A DNA stretch of 64,000 bases, from the NCBI GenBank assembly GCA_017979445.1, contig CM030710.1:17842248-17906247 (forward strand). Direction: 5' to 3'. This DNA is from Akebia trifoliata. Taxonomy: Eukaryota > Streptophyta > Magnoliopsida > Ranunculales > Lardizabalaceae. Positions 23,851 to 34,090 of the stretch are shown here, piece by piece. The first letter of the stretch is position 1, and each line of letters starts with the position of its first letter. The notes below the pieces were generated by a model that saw nothing but the letters and a program-made list of their open reading frames with translations, was not told the origin of the DNA and searched no databases. Position numbers and translations under genes: made by a program.

Positions 23851-25240
23851 GAAAAATAAAAACAATAACCTCTTCTTTCTAAACCATACCGACCAACCTT
23901 GGGAGGGAATCTTAGTATGAACTACGTTTTGACCTGATCCCAAAAGAAAAAATAAATATATTTGGGGTACGTAGGCAACCTGAGAAGTTACTTCAGGCCC
24001 GGTTATGAAAAAAAATATATTCTCTTAAGGAAGTATCATCCAAAAGGCAAATCCCCTATTAAAAGTTTCAAAAAAAGATAATGCCAAACTAAGGGCATTA
24101 AAAAAAAAAGTCAAAAGAATTTACAGAAAATAATGACAAAAAAAAGAGAATATTAGACTAGGGGCATTTTGGGAAGTCGAGCCTTTTACCCTTTCTTTCT
24201 AAACCATGTCCTAAGCCTACCTATTAAGTCTTCCTGAATGTTAATTGATTCGGTTAAGGTGCAAGGAACTAAGAAGTTGTCGAGTTGGTTATTCAAGATC
24301 ATCAAGAAAAAAAGAGAAGCCCGCTAAGTCGAAAACTCGAAAAGGCGACTTAGACAAAATTTAGGGCATAACCATAAAAAAAGAAAGCCTGCTAGGTTGA
24401 AAACCTGAAAAGGCGACCTAGGTAAAAATCAAGGCATCATCAGAAAAAGAAAAACAAAGCCCGCTAGATTGAAAACTTAAAAAGATGATCTAGGGAAAAA
24501 TTAGGACATCATCAAATGGGAGGAAAGGTCCTATCAAAAAGAAAAATTCAGAAGGAAGCTTGTGCAGAAACTAGAAAATGCATAACCATTCAAGCCACAA
24601 TATTCATTTTTTAACCAAGAGCTCACATCCGACGAAGACAATGTTGAGGTCAAGACGAAGACAATGTTGAAGTCAAAAAAATCAGAAATCATCTTGAACA
24701 TTGTAAGATCTTCAAAAGCATGTTTACTTGTTCAAGTATTCGCTAATGGAAGATGTAGAACCATTAACCATTTTGAAGAGAAAGATCTTCTATTCTAATA
24801 TTTATCAAGATTTTTTAAGTCCAGCTCAAACATTTTTCAAAAGATACTTAAAAAGAAAATGATCGAATTCCTTATTGCACATATGATAATCTTAAGAGTC
24901 TTAAATTTAAGAGAATGTCAATTTTTCTATCTATCATACATTAGAGTCCAAGCGTAATCCATTCCATCAGTCTCGTAGTCAAGTCTCAGTTAAAGCCAAC
25001 CTTAAAACTAGGGGCATTTTTTAAGGTCATTTAATTCCAAAGTTTTTGTTCTTAATCACATGATAAAAAGAAAATCTTACAAAAGCTTAAAAGTTCAGTG
25101 AAGCCCAATGATAATTATGAATCCAGATGCATGATAAGCCAATAAAGGCCTGATCTTTCAAACTTTGAGCTCGATTTTGAATCATAAAATTAATTAATAG
25201 GTTTGTTTAAGTTCCTATAAATCTAAGCCCGAGAAACGTG
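23851..25240 (+). repeat. Element B 3' noncoding region with degenerate repeats
   Basis: Includes a conserved GGGGTACGTAGGCAACCTGAG motif near 23965-23985 (also in A and C). About 24295-24500 has three units of the GCTAGGTTGAAAACCTGAAAAGGCGA repeat. No coding region recognised. Confidence 0.6.
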
Positions 25241-25249
25241 GCTTAGTAA

Positions 25250-26340
25250 GTTCGAGTCCGAGAAACGAGACTCCAAGTTTTTGAATCATAGAATGAATAG
25301 GTTTTTTGAAGTACCTACAAACCTAAGTTCGAGTCCGAGAAACAAGACTCCAACTTTTTGAATCATAGAATGAGTGAGCTTTTTGAAGTGCCTATAAACC
25401 TAAGTTCGAGTCCGAGAAACGAGACTCCAACTTTTTGAATCATAGAATGAGTGGGCTTTTTGAAGTGCCTACAAACCTAAGTTCGAGTCCGAGAAACGAG
25501 ACTCCAACTTTTTGAATCATAGAATGAGTGGGCTTTTTGAAGTGCCTACAAACCTAAGTTCGAGTCCGAGAAACGAGACTCCAACTTTTTGAATCATAGA
25601 ATGAGTGGGCTTTTTGAAGTGCCTACAAACCTAAGTTCGAGTCCGAGAAACGAGACTCCAACTTTTTGAATTATAGAATGAATAGGCTTTTTAAAGTGCT
25701 TATAAACCGAAGTTCGAGTCCGAGAAACGAGACTCCAACTTTTTGAATCATAGAATGAGTGGGCTTTTTTGAAGTGCCTACAAACCTAAGTTCGAGTCCG
25801 AGAAACGATACTCCAACTTTTTGAATCATAGACTGAGTGGGCTTTTTGAATTTCCTATAAACCTAAGTTCGAGTCCGAGAAACGAGACTCCAACTTTTTG
25901 AATCATAGAATGAGTGGGCTTTTTGAAGTGCTTACAAACCTAAGTTCGAGTCCGGGAAACGAGACTCTAACTTTTTGAATCATAGAATGAATAGGCTTTT
26001 TGAAGTGCCTACAAACTTAAGTTCGAGTCCGAGAAACGAGACTCCAACTTTTTGAATCATAGAATGAGTGGGCTTTTTGAAGTGCCTACAAACTTAAGTT
26101 CGAGTCTGAGAAACGAGACTCCAACTTTTTGAGTCATAGAATGAATAGGCTTTTTGAAGTGCCTACAAACCTTAGCTCGAGTCCGAGAAACGAGACTCCA
26201 TGTTTTATAGGATTGTTTAAGTTCCTCTAAACCTTAGTCAAATTCCGAGAAACGAGACTCCAATTTTGTTTGAATCATATTGAATTAACAGGATTGTTTA
26301 AGTTCTTTAGCCCGAGAAGCGTGGCTACAATAGGCTCGAG
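25250..26340. repeat. 77-bp tandem array in element B with repeated GTTCGAGTCC
   Basis: About 14 units of 77 bp, very uniform in the middle; GTTCGAGTCCGAG recurs at 25250, 25327, 25404, 25481 and so on. Each unit reads GTTCGAGTCC-GAGAAACGAGAC, then GAATCATAGAATGAGTGGG, then CTTTTT. It occupies the same place (before the 3' LTR) as the unrelated 52-bp array of elements A and C. GTTCGAGTCC matches the core of the RNA polymerase III B box. Confidence 0.93.
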
Positions 26341-26805
26341 TCCGATAAATGAGACTTAAACTTTTTCGAACTCTAAAAAAGAATTTCAAATAGGATTTAA
26401 CGAAGTTCCTACATTTTTATGACTCCAATTACCTCATTATTCGACCTTGTTATGATTGCTTTCGTTGCATAAACACATTTCAATTTTGAATTATTGTTAT
26501 CAGTGAGAGAAGATCTCTAGGACCTGACACATTTTTACTCAGTAAGCATCACACCTTTACACACACGTGCACTTTTTCATTAGTCAAGGAGAATTTTATA
26601 AAATTCAAGGATCTGACACTGTCAGTGAGAGCTCACGCTCGAGAACTGACAACATTTTTTTTCTAGGAGAGCTTTACCCTCAAGGATCCGAACACCCCGA
26701 CGAATTGCTAAATCTTGCAAAATGAACTGTCACTAGCTTTGGCATTCGGATATCGCACTATCTATCAAAATAGATTTGCTATCTAGTTTACTTCAACCAT
26801 CTGCC

Positions 26806-26818
26806 AAAGAGGGGCATC
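26806..26818 (+). other. Polypurine tract of element B
   Basis: AAAGAGGGGCATC ends where the 3' LTR begins. Confidence 0.85.
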
Positions 26819-28542
26819 TGTAGACACCCCAATTTTGCACTCGCCTGATTAATCAACTCGTCAATCCGATCGCAATGATTCCCAATGATGGATGTTATTT
26901 CTATTGTTTTATTTTGTAACCAGAAATGTTTCAGAAATCCGGATGAGGTATCTCGAACTAATAAAACCTTAGAAATCACGCTACGCTACGAAAATACGAC
27001 TCCAGAAACTAGAAATCATCATCTTGCATACCCAAAAAGAAGCTTTACGATAAAAATCACTAAAAATTGATCAAATTACCAAAATACCCCTAACATCAAA
27101 ACAACCCTAGAGCCTACGTTACGATTAGGAAAATCCTTTCAAATACATAAAACAACAAATCGAAACCAAATAAATCATTTCGCCAATTTTCACAAAATTT
27201 AACAAAATTATGAAAATGCCCCTCATAAAGTTCACGATCATTTCACACAAAAAATTTCATAAATGACACAAACTAATATTACCATTGAATTTCTTACGAA
27301 AAATCGATTCTAAAACATCCGAGAACATTAAAAACCGACTTGAAATGTGAAAAGTCCTTTCTGGGAGCAAAACGGTAATTTCATAATTTTCATAATTAAA
27401 AAATTCAAAATTAATAAATAAAACATTAAATAATTAAAGTGAAACATTGATGAAACTAATTTAAAATTTTGAATTAAAAAAATCGATCAATCGGGCTTTC
27501 AAGTAAAATTGTTGAGGGTTCGTGGGATATTTCTTTAAGGACCCCTCCATTTGGGGGTCCAAAGAATTAAAGAAATAATGGAGGAGGGGTCCCCAAAAAT
27601 TTAAAGTAAATCAAGCAAGACTGAAGTCAAGGTATTAAATTCAATCAAGTAAAACTAAAGTCAAAATTAAAGTCAATTAAGCAAGACTGAAGTCAAGATA
27701 TTAAAAGTCAATCAATTAAGACTAAAGTCAAAACATTAAAAGTCAATCAAATAAGACCAAAAGTCATAATAGAGTTCTAATTAAATAATAACTCAATCTA
27801 GTAGAGTTCTAACTTAAAAACAATTCTACCTAAAACAATTTTAATTAAAACACAATTCTACCTAAAACAAGTCTAACTAAAATACAACTCTAATTAAATA
27901 TTAACTCTATCCAAATCAACCCCTAAAAACGTCTATAAATAGAGGTGCTCACACCCTATTTTCGTATCAAATCATAAACCCTAAGAGAAGTAGGTCTAAA
28001 AGCCCCCCTAGCCTCCCATAAACCCTAATTTTGGAGCCCCAACTCCTTACCTAACATCCCTCCTTCGATTTTAACCTAAAGAACACCCAAAAGCCTTCCA
28101 AAAACATCCCAAAATCCGCAATAAACTTGAAGAGTTCAGATCCAAAAATAAGGAGATACCTTGCCTCGGAGATCCGAAATCAAATCCGGAGACAGAACAA
28201 AGCAAGGGAATATGGTACAAGGAGTTATTTTTTGTCAGATCTGAGGGAACAAAATCCTTGCTATCGGAAATGTATGAAATTTTTTATTTTTATTTTTATC
28301 TAGGTTTTTAGCAATGTGATTTATTTGGGAAGTTAGTAGAGACCGGCTTTGGCTGGGCGGGGTTGGTGCCTAACACCTTCCAACCTCGTAACGTGATCCC
28401 CGGACTCTTTTTCTCTTTCGTAGATTAGTTTGCCTTTTTTAGAGTCAGTTTGGTTCATAGACCTTAACAACTAGGTGGCGACTCCCAAACCTCAAGGGTC
28501 AAAATCAGATCCGCGCACCCCCGTAGATCGAGGGCGCTTTCA
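26819..28542 (+). repeat. Element B 3' LTR (1724 bp)
   Basis: TGTAGACACC...GCTTTCA, nearly colinear with the 5' LTR. TATAAATA at 27934-27941. Followed by the duplicate GATGT. Confidence 0.95.
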
Positions 28543-30420
28543 GATGTCTCCAAATCCAATTTGGCCTTGGAAAATTGGGCCAAGTTAGCTTCCATCCCCT
28601 CTCCAGCCTCATGGGAAAATTGGCTAAAGGAGGCCAGTTTAGCCTGGAGCAAAGTTATTTTCTCACCCTAATCTCTGACTAAGGGGGCCGCCCGATTTTC
28701 AATTTCACTCAATTTAAAGAAGGCCACGGTTTCGTACACGTGAGCCTACGAAGAAGGAAGTAGAATATTAGTACATAGATATCAAAAAATAGTTGAGCAG
28801 GATAGTAAGAATAATAGTTACCTGATGAAAGTCATGGACGAAACGACCGAAGCCTAGGTCTATATTAGCCTAGTCAGCAACGTCCCAATCTATAGAAAAA
28901 ATTAATTGGGAGAGCAAGGAAGCAGCGGTTATAGGGTCTTTAATCTCGTAACCTTTATTGTAGATGTGGTAAGGGGGACAGAAGAGGTTGCCTTCATTCC
29001 CATCCCGTAGATAGGTTCCACGGCCCATCCAAGCAAAGGCAGCCTCTTCTAGAGGGGTCTTGCAAAGTAAGGGCTCCTCACCTTCAAACCCCTCAGAAGG
29101 AGAATGGTTCCTCAAACTCTTCTTGACCAATCGGCGCCTATTCCACGATCGAATAGGAAGAACAGGGTTGTCCTCCCTGGTGGTGGAAAAAATCTGTCTA
29201 ACCTTTACCTAAGTTTCCTCGGAAAGACCTGCAGAAACAACAACAACACTAGTAGTAACCACAGTAGAAGCAGAAGTAGAGACAGAAGTAAAGACAGTAG
29301 GTTCCCTAGACGGTACAGCTTCCTTAGAAAGGCTGGTACCGTAGGAAGAGTGGCTTCTCTTCTTCCTCCACACCTTAGCTGGGACAAGTAACATAGCAAC
29401 CCTGTTAGCAGTTGAAAGAGGTACTCTAAGAGGTCGATGTTCATAACATCGGAGGGCCCAGGTAGAACCTCAGAAGTAGAATTGCCTCACTCAGAATGGA
29501 TCAAATGACTCGAGCCCTATACACTAGAGGAAGGAGCTGGATGATTGGGATCCCTTCGTCGTGGAGTTGATAAAAGTAGATCAAGACCTTCCATGGTACG
29601 GCCAGAAAGAGCTCGTCGTATAGGTGGCCGAGGGACATAACCTAGAAGATCATCCACCACCACTCTCTCAACAGTCCTGGTTTGGAAATCCACTACCTTT
29701 GGCCTCCGACTTTCGGATGCTTTGCATTGTATCTTCCTAGCCTCCGCACCACAAAAGTAGAAGAATCTATAGAAATAACAAGAGAGCCATTAAGAGAAGC
29801 AAAAGTAGATGGGTAAAGTCTGGAGCTGAATGTCCCAAGACATTATTACCCTGGAAGACATAGGGGACTCTGAATCCCTCGTGAGGAGTGCTAGAGGCAA
29901 ATTCCCAATCTTTGAAAATATAGAGGGGGTCTTTATGCCACCCTTTATCATAACTTGGGAGAGAGGGGGTCAGAGCTATTGCTGCACTCTTGGAGGAGAG
30001 GGAGTAGAATCCTGACCTATTAGGAATCACCTTCAAATTGTACCGAGAGAGGAAGTCATTGGGGGTGATACTCATTTTCTCCATAGCTTCCACCAAACAG
30101 TAGAAGTTCCCAGATATTTGTCCAAGGGACCGGTTTATCTTATTTAAGACCTTTATAAGGAAAGCAGAGAGAGGGAAGCTAAGGCCAAGCTTGATTTGGC
30201 CGGCATAGACAAAGATTTCTTTTTGACTATAGTCGCTAAGGGTATCAGAGTCACTACCAACACGAATGTGCACCGAAACTGGAAGGTACAGGTTTCATCG
30301 AAGTTGAGATGCAATGGCGGCCATGGGAAGGCCAAATGTAGAAACGGAAGCAAAACAGATAAAGAAAGGAAGAGATTACCTCAAAGCAAAGAGGTAACTG
30401 TCGTGACAAAGTAGAATAAA
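28543..30420 (-). pseudogene. Element G antisense gene, N-terminal and central part (Transposase_28-like domain), with intron
   Basis: Coded on the strand opposite to G's own pol. From an ATG at 30271-30273 the minus strand reads 168 codons. The stretch IKLGLSFPLSAFLIKVLN, then GNFYCLVEAMEKMSITPNDFL, then SGFYSLS, then LPSYDKGWHKDPLYI resembles the plant 'putative gypsy type transposon' (Transposase_28-like) domain; this is recognised from memory, not by search. The middle (29200-29760) is low-complexity and broken. A later block (28870-29130) reads MVKKSLRN...GRGTYLRDGN...YEIKDPITAASLLSQL. Then comes an intron (28746-28821) and a coiled-coil exon (28545-28745) continuing at 16267. A candidate TATA box lies upstream at 30507-30519. 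Several in-frame stops suggest it is now dead. Its role in the element is unknown. Confidence 0.75.
28746..28821 (-). other. Spliceosomal intron in the antisense gene of G
   Basis: On the minus strand, a 76-base AT-rich segment starts GTAACT after ...CATCAG and ends TTCTTCGTAG before GCTCACGTG. The exons on either side join in frame (…FVHDFHQ to AHVYETVAF…). The length and T-rich 3' end are typical of plant introns. Confidence 0.75.
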
Positions 30421-30506
30421 AAAGGGAAAGAGCCTTCGTAAAAAAACACCTAAGTAAAATTTTAGAATTTCAGCACGATAGTAGATCAAAAATGCACTAA
30501 GTCCCC

Positions 30507-30519
30507 TATTTATAAAAAG
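30507..30519 (-). promoter_or_regulatory. Candidate TATA box for the antisense gene
   Basis: The minus strand reads TTTTTATAAATAG, about 235 bases upstream of the ATG at 30273. It could instead belong to an LTR, but its strand and position suit the antisense gene. Confidence 0.45.
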
Positions 30520-30595
30520 GGATGAAGGAGTATATACGCCCGAGAGGACAGCTCGAATCCAGTCGAAGTGTCGCAGATTGGGTGTGGCGCCTCGC

Positions 30596-30695
30596 NNNNN
30601 NNNNNNNNNNNNNNNNNNNNNNNNNNNNNNNNNNNNNNNNNNNNNNNNNNNNNNNNNNNNNNNNNNNNNNNNNNNNNNNNNNNNNNNNNNNNNNN
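30596..30695. other. Assembly gap (100 N)
   Basis: Exactly 100 Ns, the conventional size for a gap of unknown length. Continuity across it is not proven. The left side (30521-30595) and right side (30696-30777) are probably element G 3' LTR or flank, but I could not anchor them. Confidence 0.99.
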
Positions 30696-31947
30696 CCAAA
30701 CGCTAACACAAAGCCCCATGTCAGATCTTGAGGCACTAGGTGGCGCTTCGAAATTTTGCATTGGTCTCCTCTGTTTATGTTAGCACTCCAAGGCATTCAA
30801 CTTGCACCTGATAAACAATATACATAATATCCTATATATACATACAAAATATAATAACTAGCGGAAGCTTATATACATCTAATAACGTACGATAGATCAG
30901 AGTGCGGAAGGGTAAACAAAATACATGATTATATAAAATTTCTCACTCTAACAGAAGTCCTAATATTTAAAACAAAATCCATAATACTCCTGGACAAATC
31001 GACACCACTAAGGGGTATAGCCCCAATATTCACTAGGTGATGAACTCTGGTTGTCTATCTGACCTACCAGATGATCCTCACTCGTGCCCTATACCTGCCT
31101 CATCAAGCTCTGAATCTGAAACTGAAAAAATGGAGAAGGAAAGGGTAAGTAACAATGGTTACTCAATAGGGAAGCAAACAATTTCTACCAATAACCTCTC
31201 TTAACATGAACGAATAAACATACTGAATCATTTTAAAATATGCAAAGTTTTACAGAAGAAACTACGATTAACTGGTACATATAGCTAAGGATGATCAACT
31301 AAATATTTTAAAACTCACATTATATCAATCAACTGTACCCACTATAACATTTTCTTTTTATACAAATCTAATTGAGCAAATGAAAACATTGAACATGCAT
31401 TTCATTTTATATATCAAAATAAGGCAACATATACATAATATACAATGGTGGAGTAGTGGAATTAGAGAGTTGGGATTCACAGTTGGATCGCTCCCAGTTA
31501 AGACATGATGTTTCATAATAAAATATTAATTCTTGATTTTGTGGCTGATCGTTACTTACCACACTTACGGGATCATTTATCTGTCTCAGGCTGATCGTTT
31601 GACGTGACGGTAAGCAACGGGTCTCTTTTCGATGTGTCAGAACATTTAACTACTATAGATTGTTAGAGATAACTGATTAATCATCTTCGTTTATGCCTAT
31701 CAGGCGTGCATGTGATTCCCAAATATACAAACCGTTCGTATACGACTACCTTTACATTACAAGTTCACCAGTAAAGATAAAAAGGAATAAACTTAGATTT
31801 CATTTGTGACTCCACTCTCATATGCGTCCCATGCCACATATGAGCTTGGTGGTCCCTATCGTACATCCCAGGATAGTACAACACTCTAGATGATATGATA
31901 CACTATCTTTTCAAATATTCACAAACTCTTTAATAGCTCACAAAATA

Positions 31948-31952
<5 letters not shown>

Positions 31953-31983
<31 letters not shown>
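31953..31983. repeat. (AT)n microsatellite
   Basis: About 15 uninterrupted AT dinucleotides inside LTR H. Confidence 0.97.
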
Positions 31984-31984
<1 letters not shown>

Positions 31985-32865
31985 TTCATTTGAAAACGAA
32001 TGAGAAATTAATAATACAAGGTTGATAATGGATATCCAGTTTCCTACCATGCAATTGTGACCACCTGGCCTAAAAAAAATTACATAACTTGGAGCCTCTG
32101 CGCCAACATAATTTAAATAGACATGCAACCAATCATTATCCCTGGATATCCCTTCACCAACCTACATACAACATTACAATATAAAATATAGATATCACCC
32201 CTCGGGTGTGATTCTTACATTTTACCGCTTTATCCCCTTTTATCTTTTTTTCTAATTTTTGTAGTTTTCAATCTGTCGAACAAGATATTCACTTTTTTAT
32301 ATTCATCAACTCAATATGAGTTCATTGAATATTAAATCATTTTTTTCCAATTATGAAATTATTTTTTATCAACAACATTGAAAAATTACAGAGCTTATAT
32401 CAAAACAGGGTTCGAGCAGTGCACATAACCCAACTGACAGAAAATAACCCGATGAAATATCTTACTCACGTATAATTTGTTATAAAATACAATTAAACAT
32501 ATCAAATATGCAAGTTCTGACGTGAATTTGAAATAACAAAAAGATTTCTATATTTTTGGAAACACATTACAAGTTTTCGTTAAAATCCTAAATGTAATTT
32601 TCACAATCTATGGTTACTGATAGAAATTAAGAGTCCTTACTATCTCTGTGCGAGATGATATAAATGCTTGCACGGAAATCAATACAATTGGCACGAAAAT
32701 CAAGATGGATCAAACTTTGAGGTGACTAATTTTTGAATCTGGTCCGGTGGTTTCAAAGATCTAAATGTTGTCATCATTTCTCCCTTCTACGGTAGAGGAT
32801 GGTTTGACCCTGAAACAGATGAAATCTGAGGTCGAAGTTACGAAACCCTCGTGTATATATATATA

Positions 32866-33246
32866 GGGTCCCGTTCGCCACCCTTAGTTTTACCACACAC
32901 TTTAACAAACGCGTTTTGTCTTACATGGGTTAGAAGTTTCGGAATGAGCTGATTTTTGGTGAGGATGATCTCTATGGTGAGGAGATCATCATCACCAAAA
33001 ATCAGCTCATTCCAAAACTTCTAACCCCATCAAAATTGATTTACAAAAAATGGACGGTCCACGATTTTTCAACGTGTAAACATGGGGCTAAACATTTCGG
33101 AATGGGCTGATTTTTGGGGAGGATGATCTTCTAATCATAGAGATCATTCTCACCAAAAATCAACTCATTCCAAAACTTCTAACCCATGTAGGACAAAAAA
33201 CGTTTGTTAAAGTGTGTGGTAAAACTTAGGGTGCTGAACATTTCCC
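32866..33246. mobile_element. Foldback MITE-like element in a TA tract
   Basis: 381 bp with long terminal inverted repeats. The left arm starts GGGTCCCGTTCGCCACCC and the right arm ends GGGTGCTGAACATTTCCC. Both arms then carry TTTTACCACACACTTTAACAAACG and the same GATTTTTGGTGAGGATGATC block, so it can fold almost end to end. A second internal inverted pair centres near 32980. It is flanked on both sides by (TA)n (32853-32865 and 33247-33262), probably a TA-rich target in LTR H. No transposase is encoded. GG ends suggest PIF/Harbinger or a similar DNA superfamily, but the exact duplicate cannot be fixed inside the TA tract. Confidence 0.8.
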
Positions 33247-34090
33247 ATATATATATATATATGGCAGATTTTTTATGATACGAGGTAAAAGAGAAGATGA
33301 AACGAAAAGATATTGGGTGAGTTTTGTAGATGTCGAGGCAGTAGACCTTTTCTCCTTCTACATCGGAAGTCAATTGCGACCCAATTACGGTGAATCTGAG
33401 GTTGAAAATCGAGAGAAAAACCAATTTTTTTGTCAAATACGTTGGCTGATTTTTTTTTGGACGAATTGAAGTGATGAATAGTATTTTGAATTTAAAAAAA
33501 TTTCTTTATATAAGTGCGGGACGAAATCGATATTTTACCTATTGTTTCGTTTGATGATAACTTGACTGTCCAGACTCCAAAAGTGATGAATGAATACTCT
33601 ATTTTGCGTAATTTTTCATTCCGGATCTAATGGTGTAGTCAATTTATAAAAATTCTATCTCTAATAAAAATTTATATTTTTAGCCCGATAGGACCTTAAA
33701 ATTGACGTCGTTTTCATTTTTGAAGATAATTCGACTTTTTGAGTTCCGAAAATGACAAGTAAATAGTTCAATTTCTCTAATTTTTGGTTATGAACCTAAT
33801 GGCATGATTGAATCTTAACAATTCTTACTCAAGAAAAAAATTATTATTTTAGCCTAGTCCAACTCGATAATCGAGGATTTTGTAACTTTTTTGTTCAAAC
33901 TCGCATTTGAGCATACTTAGAGGATAAAATATGTTTTTCAATCATTTTGAATCCAATGGTGAGGTCAGATTCAATTAAAAATGATCAAAAAATCCTAAAG
34001 ATTTATCCCTAAGTCCCACTTTCAAGATTTTCTCAAAATTTCATTATTTATTTTTTCTCGAGTTACGAATTGAAAACTTGGGATTTTATA

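Larger units (their letters stand above)
16268..28542 (+). mobile_element. Element B: Ogre-like retrotransposon with gag but no pol, complete LTRs
   Basis: A 12.3-kb element with 5' LTR 16268-18008, primer site 18010-18026, leader, broken gag (21464-23076), a trace of pol (about 23380-23830), a 77-bp array, a polypurine tract and 3' LTR 26819-28542. A perfect 5-bp duplicate GATGT flanks it (16263-16267 and 28543-28547). It interrupts the antisense gene of element G. Over the first ~230 bases the two LTRs differ at about 12 positions by hand count, so B is younger than A but not recent. RT, RNase H and integrase are absent, so it could only have moved with proteins from a relative. Confidence 0.96.
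30778..34090 (-). mobile_element. Element H: Del/Tekay-type LTR without internal region
   Basis: Left end TGTTAGCACTCC and right end CTTGGGATTTTATA look like the two ends of one LTR, with near-inverted termini (TGTTAGCACTCCAAG against the complement of CTTGGGATTTTATA; the final CA has become TA). The interior matches element E's LTR by eye. 'GTAACAATGGTTACTCAATAGG' lies near 31148-31171, and the stretch 33840-33990 parallels E at 58860-58990. A minus-strand TATATAA lies near 33506-33513, so it points left like E. No matching 5-bp duplicate was found (GTTTA left, TTGGG right), so one boundary, the gap or a recombination has disturbed it. It contains an (AT)n run and a MITE. Confidence 0.65.

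Noticed and set aside
25250..26340. CRISPR-like array in element B
   Set aside because: Units are contiguous 77-bp tandem repeats without unique spacers, inside a plant retrotransposon.
29767..30273. Host gene on the minus strand
   Set aside because: Its domain is the plant gypsy-type antisense protein and it lies between G integrase and G's 3' LTR, so it belongs to the retroelement.
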